From Pseudomonadota bacterium (lineage in GTDB: Bacteria; Pseudomonadota; Gammaproteobacteria; Pseudomonadales; Pseudohongiellaceae): a stretch of DNA of 64,000 nt. The notes beneath the pieces are model-generated. The model was not told the origin of the DNA. It made no database searches and worked only from the letters and a program-made list of their open reading frames with translations. Shown here in pieces: positions 1 through 9,633 of the stretch; the first letter of the stretch is position 1, and each line of letters opens with the position of its first letter. The translations under genes were made by a program, and so were the position numbers. The DNA is taken from positions 61,831 to 125,830 of the forward strand of contig JAQCKF010000008.1 in the NCBI GenBank assembly GCA_027592275.1, written 5' to 3'.

Positions 1-806
1 AAGAATGTACGCATGCCTTCTTCGAGCCGAGTGCTGGCAAGGAGGCGGTCGACGGCGCGTGCCAGTCCTTGGGGCGTGTGCAGTTCGCCATTTTCGGCTG
101 CTTGCAACAATGCATCATCTGGCGCTGCATTCCACAGGAAGAAGCTCAATCGAGATGCTAGGGAATAGCTATCCAAACGCTGCTGTGCCGGCCGTTGTGG
201 ATCTGGCTCTACACTATCAACGATAAAAACAAATTCGGGGCTGATGAGAATTGCTTCAAGGGCTAGGGCTAAGCCATCGTAGAAGTCCTCAGTTTGTTCT
301 GCCGCGTAGCTGGCAACGTCAACCAGCTGGGCAAGTCGTGTTTCGTCCATTGATCCTCGTAGCAGCAACCGACCCGTTTGTGCAAGAAACAGTCCGGCAC
401 ATACTGGATCGGCGGCGATGGCTGACTCAGGACTACAGGGAATGAGAAAGTCGCGATGCTCTTCGTCTACGACTTTCTGGGCCACTGTAGCTGCAGCCAG
501 TTGAATTTGTGAAATCTGATCCGATGTCACACCTACAGATGCCGCGCCTGAAGCGAGAAGACCATCGGTCCTCTCGATCGGAGGAATCGGCGGCAACACA
601 CTTTCACTGATATCGGCGCCGAATACCTGCGTGATGGTATTTACATATTGCTTGTCGGTGAGCAATCGAGTTCTTATTGGCGATGCACTCTGCGACGGTT
701 CTGCGGACACCGCAGATTGCCGTTCACAGCCCGTCAGAAGCAAGCACGCTCCTAAGATTAGCAGGCAAGTAAGCGTTCGCTGATGGTTAGGTTTTGGGGC
801 GTACAA
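1..806 (-). CDS. DUF1592/DUF1595-type planctomycete-like lipoprotein, 5' part only (runs off left edge)
   Basis: Reading the minus strand from a TTG at 804-806 gives 268 open codons up to the window edge, so only the N-terminal part is visible. The first 27 residues form a lipoprotein signal with lipobox LTGC (Cys27). Around residue 45 LTDKQYVNTITQVFG resembles the DUF1587 start motif seen in this family (L-T-x-x-x-Y-x-N-T-x-x-x-x-x-G). Near residue 225 LASRLSFFLWNAAPDDALL is the hallmark of DUF1592, the same motif as in the complete relative at 25123-27573. No CxxCH haem motif occurs in the visible part, unlike that relative. An in-frame TAA lies just upstream of the TTG, so the start is TTG or missing. 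It follows the cytochrome gene at 904-2193 by 97 bases on the same strand. The function of this family is not established. Confidence 0.8.
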   Translation of the reverse strand, partial: MYAPKPNHQRTLTCLLILGACLLLTGCERQSAVSAEPSQSASPIRTRLLTDKQYVNTITQVFGADISESVLPPIPPIERTDGLLASGAASVGVTSDQISQIQLAAATVAQKVVDEEHRDFLIPCSPESAIAADPVCAGLFLAQTGRLLLRGSMDETRLAQLVDVASYAAEQTEDFYDGLALALEAILISPEFVFIVDSVEPDPQRPAQQRLDSYSLASRLSFFLWNAAPDDALLQAAENGELHTPQGLARAVDRLLASTRLEEGMRTF

Positions 807-903
807 GATGTGGCTCTTCTGTTATATGCGTTCTATTTGTAATTTACAGTACTTGCGAGACCGGTCAAGTCCCACATCTACACGGTCTTAGAATTAGATG
901 AGT

Positions 904-2193
904 TTACCTCTGGCGGGCGACCTGATCCGCAGTGACCAATCCAGCTGCGTTCTCCCAAGAGTTGCGGATATAGCTGGCTGCGGCCGCAACCTCCTCGTCA
1001 TCCAGCAAATATTGAAATTCTTCCATGGGTTCGCGCCATTTTTGTGAGAGACCATGGTTTGGGAGTTGCGGGCCATAAAGGATGGCATTGATCATCGATG
1101 CTGGATTGTCAGACTGAACCACAAGGCTTCCGCCATTTAGTCTGGGAGCCATATTAGAATCTCCTTGCCCGGTAGGTAAGTGACAAGTACCGCAATGTAG
1201 ATTGTAAACTGTACGGCCACGTCCCATTACCTGGGAATCTGGTTGCACAGCGGCGGCCTCATCAACGGCTGGCAGGTTCTTGAGATACATGGCTATGGAA
1301 GTAATATCCTCTTCAGATAGATGCGCAGTACTGTTTAGGATGACCTCGTTCATTGGCCCATAGGACTCTAAAAAATCATTGCGTGATGTTTTCAAATAAT
1401 CTTCCACATCCTGCCGCGACCACAGTCCAAGACCGCGCGAGATCGAGGTGAGATTGGGTGCTGACCAGGGGTAGTAATTTCCGTCTGTTACTCGATCCAG
1501 ATACTCACCCCCACTCATCGCAAGGTGGCTGCGCTGAGCACCCAATGAATTTCGAGGTGAGTGACAGGCACTGCAATGGGACAAAGCTTCAACCAGATAA
1601 GCGCCTCGATTGAGCTGCTCAGATTGAGCGGGGTCTGACTCGAAAGCACCGGAATCAAAGTACAAGGCTTTCCAGAACCCGAGAAGTGCTCGCTGATTAA
1701 ACGGAAAGCGCAGTGCATTTTCCGGAGTAGTCTGACGCACAGCCGGGATGCTCTTGAGATAGGCGAACATCGCAGCAATGTCTTCATTCAACACTTTGGT
1801 GTAGGTCGTGTACGGAAATACCGGGTAGAGATGCTCCCCGTTTGGCCGCACACCGTGACGTAGAGAATTTAAAAAATCCCACTCAGTCCAGTTACCAATT
1901 CCGGTATCTGTGTCTGGTGAAATATTGGTGGAATAAACTCTGCCAAATGGCGTTTCGAACGGGAGTCCCCCGGCCATGAATTCGCCGCCGGGGGTAGTGT
2001 GGCAGCTTACGCAATTCCCGGCGGTGGTCAAATACTCGCCACGTGCGATTAACTCGGCCTCGCTAATATCGCTTACTATTGGGCCATTGCCAGTAGTCAA
2101 CTCTGCTGGCAGCAAGATTAGCGCACTGACAAAGCCTAGCAATAGGACAGCCAACAAAGCGAGATAGCGGACCGACACTGGTAATTCGATCAT
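904..2193 (-). CDS. Membrane-anchored tri-haem cytochrome c (alcohol dehydrogenase cytochrome subunit type)
   Basis: The 429-residue product has one N-terminal membrane segment (about residues 8-29) and three haem-c motifs: CVSCH at 61-65, CSACH at 207-211 and CGTCH at 334-338. This three-domain arrangement and length match the cytochrome subunit of membrane PQQ/FAD alcohol and gluconate dehydrogenases, which takes electrons from a periplasmic dehydrogenase and passes them to ubiquinone or a terminal oxidase. The phrase NISPDTDTGIGNWT after haem 1 is typical of that family. No dehydrogenase lies directly beside it; the nearest PQQ enzyme is at 9634-11691, so its partner is not fixed by context. 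The 5' end of a DUF1592-type gene follows on the same strand. Confidence 0.88.
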   Translation of the reverse strand: MIELPVSVRYLALLAVLLLGFVSALILLPAELTTGNGPIVSDISEAELIARGEYLTTAGNCVSCHTTPGGEFMAGGLPFETPFGRVYSTNISPDTDTGIGNWTEWDFLNSLRHGVRPNGEHLYPVFPYTTYTKVLNEDIAAMFAYLKSIPAVRQTTPENALRFPFNQRALLGFWKALYFDSGAFESDPAQSEQLNRGAYLVEALSHCSACHSPRNSLGAQRSHLAMSGGEYLDRVTDGNYYPWSAPNLTSISRGLGLWSRQDVEDYLKTSRNDFLESYGPMNEVILNSTAHLSEEDITSIAMYLKNLPAVDEAAAVQPDSQVMGRGRTVYNLHCGTCHLPTGQGDSNMAPRLNGGSLVVQSDNPASMINAILYGPQLPNHGLSQKWREPMEEFQYLLDDEEVAAAASYIRNSWENAAGLVTADQVARQR

Positions 2194-2464
2194 GAGGCCA
2201 GAAAAGTTAGCAATGAAAAGACAGTCATAAACTAGATTTTATTTTGCGTGACAAGGGGCAAATTAGGCGTGATTCCGGAGGCGCTGTCAATAGTCATCAA
2301 TTCCTACTGGCATCGTCCACAATTCAAAAACAAATGAAATTTGGCTTTCAGTTTTGGCATTCGCTGTGAACAAAACTTCACTGACGCTAACGGTAGCATT
2401 GTGTTGAGCTTGAGAATTAAAGCAATTGCTACTAATGTTGGTGCAGCACATTAAGGACACAAAC

Positions 2465-3361
2465 ATGAAAATGATGAAAACCAACGACGTTGGCAACAGA
2501 TTCCTGTGGTTATTGCTAGCTGTACTTTCAACAACAACCCAAGCGCAGACTAATTCAACACTCACTGCCCAGCAGGAGGCAGAATTTGCTATTCAATTAG
2601 CCGCCAATCGGTCTATTGCAGCTGGCCAGTCTTACTGGATTGAAGAATTGACCTGGATGGAAATTCGCGACCTGATTGCCGATGGCACGACGACTATCAT
2701 CATCCCAACGGGGGGTATAGAGGAGAACGGACCTTACCTGGCAACCGGCAAGCACAACCTTATTCTGGAGGCGACGTGTCCGGAAATTGCGAAAAAACTC
2801 GGCAACGCCTTGTGCGCACCTATAGTAAAATTTGTGCCGGAGGGTAATATCAACCCACCTAGTGGCTCAATGTTATTCCCCGGGACCATTAGTCTCACTC
2901 AGGCAACTTATGAAGCTCTGCTGACGGACATTGCCAGCAGCCTCAAGCAGTCCGGGTTTACCGATATAGTTTTAATTGGTGACAGTGGCGGCAATCAAAG
3001 TGGCATGGCCAATGTTGCCGCAACACTTAGTGAGCTTTGGAGCAACGAAATTACTCGTATACACTTTGCCAAAGAATTCTACGACCCAGGTTGGGAGGCC
3101 ACTGAGCAATATACTGAACGGGAACTTGGCATCGCCGAATCTCGTCATGACGGCTATCACGATGATATCTGGGTGACGGCAATGATGATGGTCACTGACC
3201 CAGAACAGGTGCGTTATAGACAGCGTGTTGAAGCCGGTTTGGCGTCTATAAACGGTATTGCGATTGAGCCATTAGATGAGGCAGTGCAGCTAGGCAGGAA
3301 GATGATCGAGTTTCGTGCTGGATTCACAGCAGAGGCAATTCGTGGTGTAGTTTCAAACTAG
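2465..3361 (+). CDS. Exported creatininase-family protein with altered metal-ligand motif
   Basis: The chosen ATG at 2465 is preceded by AAGGAC at about eight bases and gives a Sec signal ending in TTTQAQ; an upstream in-frame start at 2426 would spoil the signal. The fold is recognisable from PTGGIEENGPYL, GDSGGNQSGM and RHDGYHDDIW, which correspond to the creatininase/MftE motifs P-x-G-S-x-E-Q-H-G-P-H-L, GNGGN and H-A-G-x-x-E. Two usual metal ligands differ: the His of EQHG is Asn here, and the Asp after HLPL is replaced within GKHN by His. Family members hydrolyse cyclic or linear amides in the cytoplasm; here the protein should be periplasmic, and its activity may be altered. The next gene is a lipoprotein amidase, so the pair may act on amides outside the cytoplasm (inference). 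Confidence 0.8.
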   Translation: MKMMKTNDVGNRFLWLLLAVLSTTTQAQTNSTLTAQQEAEFAIQLAANRSIAAGQSYWIEELTWMEIRDLIADGTTTIIIPTGGIEENGPYLATGKHNLILEATCPEIAKKLGNALCAPIVKFVPEGNINPPSGSMLFPGTISLTQATYEALLTDIASSLKQSGFTDIVLIGDSGGNQSGMANVAATLSELWSNEITRIHFAKEFYDPGWEATEQYTERELGIAESRHDGYHDDIWVTAMMMVTDPEQVRYRQRVEAGLASINGIAIEPLDEAVQLGRKMIEFRAGFTAEAIRGVVSN

Positions 3362-3491
3362 ATCAGAAGGGCGGGTTGTCGGTGTGTCGCAAATACCAAC
3401 AGTAGTGCGATTGGCAATCTAGAAAGCCTCATACGCTAAGAGTGCATCTTTTTTGGGGTGTGTGTTAAGAAAAAAAACTAAGGATTACTTC

Positions 3492-5126
3492 GTGAAACAT
3501 TTACTTATTGCCGCTTGGGCCATGGTGCCACTGATGGCCTGTTCACCTCAGTCTGTTGATACATCCGCTGTAGCGATGGAACAAACCACGGAGAAACCAA
3601 ATTATGTGCCGCAGGGCTGGATTGCTAAAACGCTACCTGAAATAGCAGCAGGTGTTAAAGCGGGCGAAGTAAGCTCAGAAGAATTGGTGCAGGCTTATAT
3701 TGATCGTATTAACCGCGTGGATAGAGATGGGCCAACACTACAATCAGTGCTTTCACTAAATCCAAATGCGCTTGCCGACGCGCGTACGGCTGATGCAAAA
3801 CGAGCTGCAGGTGACACGCTCGGTTTGCTGCACGGTGTACCGATTCTATTGAAAGATAATATTGAGACGAAAGACCCTCTTGCTACAACGGCAGGCGCAC
3901 TTGCATTGAAAGATAATATCACCGGCCGTGACAGCCCGTTGGTGGCAGGTTTGCGCGATGCGGGCGCGATCATTCTTGGCAAAGCTAACCTTAGTCAGTG
4001 GGCGAATTTTCGTTCCAACGATTCGATGAGTGGTTGGACAGCTCTTGGTGGACAAGTGCGTAACCCGCATATGTTAGACCGCAACCCTTGTGGTTCAAGC
4101 TCTGGATCTGGTGCCGGTGCAGCGTCTTCTATGGCGGCAGGTGCAGTGGGTACCGAAACCAATGGCTCTGTTATTTGCCCGTCTAATGCAAACGGTGTTG
4201 TTGGTTTTAAACCGACAGTTGGCTTGGTTTCTCAGCAATATATCGTACCGATTTCTTCGACGCAGGACACAGCAGGGCCAATGACAAAATCAGTAATGGG
4301 TGCGGCCATGATGATGAACGCAATGGCAACGGGAATTGCGAAGAAGGATTATGTCGCCGCACTGGACCAAGATATATTGCGCGGTAAGCGTGTTGGTGTG
4401 CTGCGTTACTCGACTGGCTCTAACAAAGACATCAATGCGCTATTTGAAGAATCGCTAAATGTGCTAAAAGAGGCGGGTGCGGAGCTTGTTGAAATCACTG
4501 AAAACCCTGTTCAGCTTAGTGAGTTTGGAGAGTATTCGTTTGATGTATTGCTGTATGAGTTTAAGGCGACATTGAATGAGTATCTGGCCGCAACACCCGA
4601 TACAGTTAAAACACGCTCGCTCGCTGAAGTGATCGCGTTTAACATTGAAAACGCTGACATTGAACTGGCGTTGTTTGATCAGAGTATTTTTGACGCAGCA
4701 GAAATAACAAGCAACTTGGAGGATCCAAGATATATCGCAGCGCGTGATGCCGTGCTCAAAGCAACGCGCGAAGAGGGCATCGACAAGCTGCTAGCTGAAC
4801 ATAACGTCGATGTGCTGGTAGCACCATCAGGCCCTATGGTTCCGCGAGTTGATCCCATAAACGGTGACGTTTGGCCGCCGTTTCCGGGTAGTGGTTCGAT
4901 GGCCGCAATAGCAGGTTATCCTCACATCACTGTGCCAATGGGCACTATTCATAGCCTGTCAGTTAGCTTCTCCTTCATGGGAGCCAAAGACGATGATGCT
5001 AAAGTGCTGTCATACGGATATGCGTTCGAGCAATTGACGAACAAACGTGCAGAACCTCAATATTATACAAATGCTGAAGACTTGCCAGATATTGCTGCGG
5101 CAATGCGCGGCCAAAAAAGAGACTAA
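3492..5126 (+). CDS. Amidase-signature lipoprotein
   Basis: From GTG at 3492, preceded by TAAGGA at 3479, the protein has 544 residues. Residues 1-17 form a lipoprotein signal ending MVPLMAC (Cys17). The Ser-cisSer-Lys triad of the amidase signature family is intact: Lys121 in ILLKDNIETKD, the Gly/Ser loop CGSSSGSGAGA at 200-210, and nucleophile Ser226 in GTETNGSVICPS. Such enzymes hydrolyse carboxamides; GatA-like relatives are cytoplasmic, but this one should be membrane-anchored in the periplasm, like several amidase lipoproteins of marine and plant-associated bacteria. A longer start at 3453 would place 13 residues before the signal and is less likely. It follows the creatininase-family gene by about 130 bases. 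Confidence 0.92.
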   Translation: MKHLLIAAWAMVPLMACSPQSVDTSAVAMEQTTEKPNYVPQGWIAKTLPEIAAGVKAGEVSSEELVQAYIDRINRVDRDGPTLQSVLSLNPNALADARTADAKRAAGDTLGLLHGVPILLKDNIETKDPLATTAGALALKDNITGRDSPLVAGLRDAGAIILGKANLSQWANFRSNDSMSGWTALGGQVRNPHMLDRNPCGSSSGSGAGAASSMAAGAVGTETNGSVICPSNANGVVGFKPTVGLVSQQYIVPISSTQDTAGPMTKSVMGAAMMMNAMATGIAKKDYVAALDQDILRGKRVGVLRYSTGSNKDINALFEESLNVLKEAGAELVEITENPVQLSEFGEYSFDVLLYEFKATLNEYLAATPDTVKTRSLAEVIAFNIENADIELALFDQSIFDAAEITSNLEDPRYIAARDAVLKATREEGIDKLLAEHNVDVLVAPSGPMVPRVDPINGDVWPPFPGSGSMAAIAGYPHITVPMGTIHSLSVSFSFMGAKDDDAKVLSYGYAFEQLTNKRAEPQYYTNAEDLPDIAAAMRGQKRD

Positions 5127-5728
5127 GTAGTTTTCTTGCGCTAGGCTAATTCTCTTCTGCGCACACAGCAGTTCGATCTTCTCACTATATTCGAGAATAG
5201 TGCAGTTTCGGCTGACAGTCAGAGTCGCTGCCAAGCGCAGTGCCTGGTTTGGGCGACGATGTATGCCGGTACTATACCGTCGGTGACTAGGGTTTGCTGA
5301 AGAACCCTGGTGAATAGCGCGAATCCAATAGAATAGAGAATGGGCGATGATACGCTACTTGCGATTTTATCAGTGTCCTAGGGTATATCATCGGCAAAAG
5401 GATTAGTCGCAGATAATTCGACAAGAGCTGAGTAGGTAGAACTTAATACCGACTATTTTGCATTTTTAGAATTTTATGCTGAGACGCGGTATATAGGCTG
5501 AGAATAATGGATTCCACACTATCTCTTTTTATAATTATGCATCAATATCTGCGCTACAGCCCGCATTATTGGGTGCTCCAGCGTTTCTCTTCTCCACTAT
5601 TTATGAGGGCGCTCGATAAGTGCTGCGGAAGTTGCATCGGCGCAGGTTGTACCTAATAATGCAAAATCGGGTCGAGAGATGGTTTTTTGACCCCAAAAAC
5701 ATAAACACGAAAAATAGTGAGGACCTAC
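5127..5728 (+). other. 600-base intergenic region upstream of the TonB receptor
   Basis: No coding frame is convincing here; the open frame on the minus strand at 5010-5234 overlaps the amidase and has no recognisable features. Two small inverted repeats are visible: CACTAT/ATAGTG around 5184-5205 and AGGGTT/AACCCT at 5289-5308. Neither is followed by a T run. The region most likely holds the promoter and leader of the TonB receptor. I recognise no riboswitch class. Confidence 0.4.
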
Positions 5729-8700
5729 ATGAAGACTAAAACTCTACGCCAGCATATAAATGGTAGTGCTGTAGTTCTATTAGCGGCTACCACATTGCCA
5801 TTGTCGAGCTTTGTCATTGCTCAAAGCGATGATCAGATCGAAGAAGTGATTGTCACCGGCTCTAGAATCGCAAGGGATTCTAACCTGACCGGCGCATTAC
5901 CTGTTCAATCGGTGTCAGCCGCAGATATTAGAGCATCGGGTGAATTTTCACTTTCTGATGTCATTAATGACATCCCGGCATTACTGGGGTCAGTCACATC
6001 AGAACAATCTATTGATAGTGGGTTTTCCAATGGCGCAAATGTGCTAAATCTTCGCGGCCTAGGCGCAGAACGTACGTTGGTCTTGGTTGACGGTCGGCGC
6101 CATGTGGGTGGCCTGCAAGGTGCTTCGTCAGTTGACATCGGTTCAATTCCGCAGGCACTAGTTGAAAGGGTAGAGGTCCTTACTGGTGGCGCTTCAGCCG
6201 TTTATGGAGCTGACGCAGTTACCGGCGTAGTGAACTTCATTCTTAAAGATGATTACGAAGGTTTAGAGATTGATGCTAATTACGGCCTGAGTCACGAAGG
6301 TGATGGCGAACAACGTGCACTTTCAGTGTTATTCGGGCGTAATTTTGACAATGGCCGCGGTAACTTCACTGTATCCGCTGATGTTCGGCAAGACGATGGT
6401 TTGCAAGTCTCTGATCGACGCAATGGCCTAGCGGCTGGCTCTTCTCGAGATTGGGTTAATCCTGCTTTGCGTTTTCAGCAAGGTGATATTGGCAGCTCAA
6501 CACCAAACTTTGATCAATATTATAACTACGCCAACACCGGGTTAACCAATTTTGGTCTGCCTATTCCAACAGCTGCTGATTTCGCGACCAATTATTCCGA
6601 TACATTCGGCAATGCGCCGACCCTAACTGCCGCTGAATCAGCACTAATCGCCCAAGCGGGCAGCGCACCTAAAAGAGCTGTGCTGCCTTTTAGAACATTT
6701 CCGTTTACCTCCGGCTATGGCTATATTATCCCGGGTAACCCGTTCACATTTGATGGTTTTGATCCTGAAACACCGATTGATCTAAACGGGAATGGGACAC
6801 CTGATTGCCTAGATTCATTCACCGGTTATAACTCTGTATTCGGCGCTGAATCATTTGGTGTTGTTGGGGGTTGCTGGAATGTATCAGAGAATGGGCAATA
6901 CGCGCCGGTCACTGATGGCCTTGTTGCCGGCAACTTTCAAGGGTTTGGAGGCGACTCGTTTAATACTCTGCAGAATCGACGGGGTGATATCCTTCTTCCT
7001 GATGAGAAGATTTCACTCAACTTTTTAGGCCATTACGATCTAAATGATCAAGCAACGTTATTCGGCGAAGTAAAGTATGTGACTCAGGAAACTGAGACAG
7101 ATGCCAGGCCTAACTCGTTTTGGGATCTATTGTTTGGCGCTCCTGATAACCCTTATCTGCCAGAATTCATTCGGCCAACTGCGCAGGCGACTGGCGGCGT
7201 GGCCATCACATTGGATCCGCTGCTGTTCAATCAGACACGAAAAACTGAGCGTGATACAGCCCGAGTTGTTATGGGCATAGAAGGGTCCTTCGATAACGGT
7301 TGGACTTATGAATTCAGCGGTAACTACGGACGATTTGAACAAGATATCAATCGCCCCCGTAATGTTATCAATGACCGTTTTTTCGCCGCACTGGATGCTA
7401 CTACCGACGCAAGTGGTTCGCCCGCCTGTAGATCGAGTGTCGATCCAACAGCTGCAGCTCTAAATACGCCGTTCCAGATTCCTGCTTACGAAGAAGGCTA
7501 CTTCTCCTTCACTCCAGGCGATGGAACTTGTGTGCCTCTGAATATTTGGGCCGGACAGGGCGGTGTAACTCAGGCTGCGACAGACTGGGTAACCACACCG
7601 ACCTGGGACAATTTGGTGATCGAGCAACTTTCATTTGCTGCAACAATTGGTGGAGACTTCAGTGAGTGGTTTGAACTTCCCGCTGGCGCGGTTAGCTTCG
7701 CTACTGGCTTGGAATATAGAGTTGAAGAATCGGAAGCGACATTTGATGATTTTCAGCTAGGTATTCTGCCGCAGGGTACTCCGTTCACACCGGGACAGTT
7801 ACTAGAAGAAGTTTCTGATAATGCTAACTTGGTATTCAGGCCACAGCTTACTAATAGAAACGAAAGCGGTAGCTACAATACGAAAGATGCCTTTCTTGAG
7901 CTCGCGATTCCGCTACTTTCGGATGTAGTAGCAGCAAAAGAACTTACTGTTGATTTGGCTGCACGTTACTCGGACTATTCAACAATTGGTGAAGCCACTT
8001 CATGGAAAGTAGGTGTGGTTTGGGCGCCGATCGAAGATTTAGCCTTTAGAGGCGGAATTTCCGAGGCGGTACGTGCTCCTAACATCACAGAGCTGTTTGG
8101 GCCTGAGACGGGTGCAACGTTCAGACCGTCAGACCCTTGTGATGCAGCACAAATCAATGCACTGGCAGGAGATCAGCCTGGCTTAGCGGCAAACTATCAG
8201 GCCAATTGCGTTGCGCAGCTGCAAGCATTCGGCTTGGATCCATTCGATGCCAATGGTACTTATGAGTTTTCTGACCCTCTATCAGCTTCCTTCGGTGGTG
8301 TTCAAGGTGGTAACAGAAACTTGACTGAAGAGACTGCAGAGACAATTACTTACGGCTTTGTGTACCAACCTTCTTTCTTGCCTGGTTTCAACTTAACTGC
8401 TGACTACTGGGAGATCAGGATCGATGATGCGATTGAATCAGTAGGTGCTCAGGATATTGTTGACGGCTGCTATCAAGGTGCTGCACTCAACAGTACATTC
8501 TGTAACTCGTTTACTCGAAACTCAAATCCAGATTCAGCGCAGTTTGGAGGCTTTAACTTCTTACGTTCTGGTGATGTCAACTTTGCGAAGCTAGAAACCA
8601 GCGGCATTGATATTAGTGCGAGCTACACTTTTGATATTAGGGATCACAATTTCGAAGTCTCTGTTACTGGCACCGAAGTCAATGAAATTGATTTCTTTAC

Positions 8701-9067
8701 CAATCCAGCCGACGCCAGTGAAGTGAACCCTGAACTAGGTGAAGTTAACCGTCCAGAAACAGCCGGTAATGTTGGGCTGAGATGGAATTGGGGAAACTTG
8801 AGTGTTGGTTGGCAGTCTCAGTATTTGGGCGAGATGTTAGTTAATTTCGTAGAAATTGAAACAGCCCAAACTCTCTATGGCTCTGATGTATTTATGGATG
8901 AGACTTGGATACATGACATCAATGCGACTTACATCTGGAATGATTCTTTAACCATTCGTGGTGGCATTAATAATCTATCTGAAGAAGATCCTTTCGGAAC
9001 TAATCGCGCATTCCCAGCTAGCCCGCGTGGTCGCATGATGTTTCTTGGTGGTACATACAAGATATAA
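5729..9067 (+). CDS. TonB-dependent outer-membrane receptor
   Basis: ATG at 5729 follows GTGAGGA at 5717-5723, which is better read as the ribosome site than as the start. The 1112-residue protein has a signal peptide ending SSFVIAQ, a TonB-box-like EEVIVTGSRI near residue 35, a plug domain with the typical LNLRGLGAERTLVLVDGRR and GGASAVYGADAVTGVVNFI, and a long beta-barrel ending GRMMFLGGTYKI. The last residue is Ile rather than the usual Phe or Trp. Large receptors of this type import complex organic ligands, often oligosaccharides or peptides, powered by TonB-ExbBD; the ligand cannot be told from sequence. It stands alone with a strong terminator directly downstream and a long upstream region, so it is probably its own transcription unit. 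Confidence 0.95.
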   Translation: MKTKTLRQHINGSAVVLLAATTLPLSSFVIAQSDDQIEEVIVTGSRIARDSNLTGALPVQSVSAADIRASGEFSLSDVINDIPALLGSVTSEQSIDSGFSNGANVLNLRGLGAERTLVLVDGRRHVGGLQGASSVDIGSIPQALVERVEVLTGGASAVYGADAVTGVVNFILKDDYEGLEIDANYGLSHEGDGEQRALSVLFGRNFDNGRGNFTVSADVRQDDGLQVSDRRNGLAAGSSRDWVNPALRFQQGDIGSSTPNFDQYYNYANTGLTNFGLPIPTAADFATNYSDTFGNAPTLTAAESALIAQAGSAPKRAVLPFRTFPFTSGYGYIIPGNPFTFDGFDPETPIDLNGNGTPDCLDSFTGYNSVFGAESFGVVGGCWNVSENGQYAPVTDGLVAGNFQGFGGDSFNTLQNRRGDILLPDEKISLNFLGHYDLNDQATLFGEVKYVTQETETDARPNSFWDLLFGAPDNPYLPEFIRPTAQATGGVAITLDPLLFNQTRKTERDTARVVMGIEGSFDNGWTYEFSGNYGRFEQDINRPRNVINDRFFAALDATTDASGSPACRSSVDPTAAALNTPFQIPAYEEGYFSFTPGDGTCVPLNIWAGQGGVTQAATDWVTTPTWDNLVIEQLSFAATIGGDFSEWFELPAGAVSFATGLEYRVEESEATFDDFQLGILPQGTPFTPGQLLEEVSDNANLVFRPQLTNRNESGSYNTKDAFLELAIPLLSDVVAAKELTVDLAARYSDYSTIGEATSWKVGVVWAPIEDLAFRGGISEAVRAPNITELFGPETGATFRPSDPCDAAQINALAGDQPGLAANYQANCVAQLQAFGLDPFDANGTYEFSDPLSASFGGVQGGNRNLTEETAETITYGFVYQPSFLPGFNLTADYWEIRIDDAIESVGAQDIVDGCYQGAALNSTFCNSFTRNSNPDSAQFGGFNFLRSGDVNFAKLETSGIDISASYTFDIRDHNFEVSVTGTEVNEIDFFTNPADASEVNPELGEVNRPETAGNVGLRWNWGNLSVGWQSQYLGEMLVNFVEIETAQTLYGSDVFMDETWIHDINATYIWNDSLTIRGGINNLSEEDPFGTNRAFPASPRGRMMFLGGTYKI

Positions 9068-9083
9068 AACAATAGCTAGTATG

Positions 9084-9115
9084 AAAAAAGGCTCATCTTG
9101 ATGAGCCTTTTTTTT
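9084..9115 (+). terminator. Rho-independent terminator after the TonB receptor
   Basis: GGCTCATC/GATGAGCC form a perfect 8-bp stem with a two-base TT loop, flanked by an A run and followed by eight T. The flanking A run lets it act in both directions. It lies 17 bases after the receptor stop. Confidence 0.9.
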
Positions 9116-9550
9116 GTCTTTCTTAAAGTGATGTCAAAAATGCAGCCAGCAGTGAAAAGTTTTCCTATTCTTTCAGTCTCAATGAGCCTGCTTGGACAAT
9201 CATCGATGCACACAACTAAAAGGGCCAGAGTACTTAGATCCCACGCTACGTCACGTCAGTGGGTCAGCCCAGGTCCGTAACTATGCAAATGTGTTCTAGC
9301 CCTTCGCTGCTGTCATCAATGGAGAGATCATCTGCGCCACGTCGCGCTAATTCCAATAGGTAGGATTCACTTAGATCGATGCAGTGAGTCGTTCGTTCCA
9401 CATGGTTAACCAGAGCGCGATGTAGGTGACCGGCTGTGACACTGCTTACACTAAGAGCGAGCGAAGGACGGAATTAAAAAAAGCGAGAGGGTGCTAAGCA
9501 TTGACGTTATTCTCCGGTTATCGATAAACGGATTCTGGCCCTCGAGTAAT
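9116..9550. other. Intergenic stretch without a supported gene
   Basis: Between two strong terminators. The plus-strand open frame 9098-9280 starts inside the first terminator and has no domain features. On the minus strand a frame without a start codon is open from about 9474 to a TGA at 9264-9266 (it reads ...LARRGADDLSIDD...); it could be the tail of a lost gene, but I do not recognise it. Confidence 0.4.
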
Positions 9551-9591
9551 AAAAAAGGCGAAAGGATTAATTATCCTTTCGCCTTTTTTTT
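9551..9591 (-). terminator. Bidirectional terminator of PQQ dehydrogenase 1
   Basis: GGCGAAAGGAT/ATCCTTTCGCC make an 11-bp perfect stem, with an A run on the left and a T run on the right, so a U tract follows the hairpin on either strand. It lies about 40 bases past the stop of the minus-strand PQQ dehydrogenase at 9634. Confidence 0.9.
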
Positions 9592-9633
9592 CCAAACATA
9601 CTGTCCTTCGATCAAGGTAGACCGACTTACAGT

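Noticed and set aside
5..445. Plus-strand open frames at 5-226 and 251-445
   Set aside because: They are antisense to the DUF1592-type lipoprotein frame, which has clear family motifs and a lipobox.
5717..5728. GTG at 5717 as the TonB receptor start
   Set aside because: These bases form the ribosome site for the ATG at 5729, which gives a normal signal peptide.
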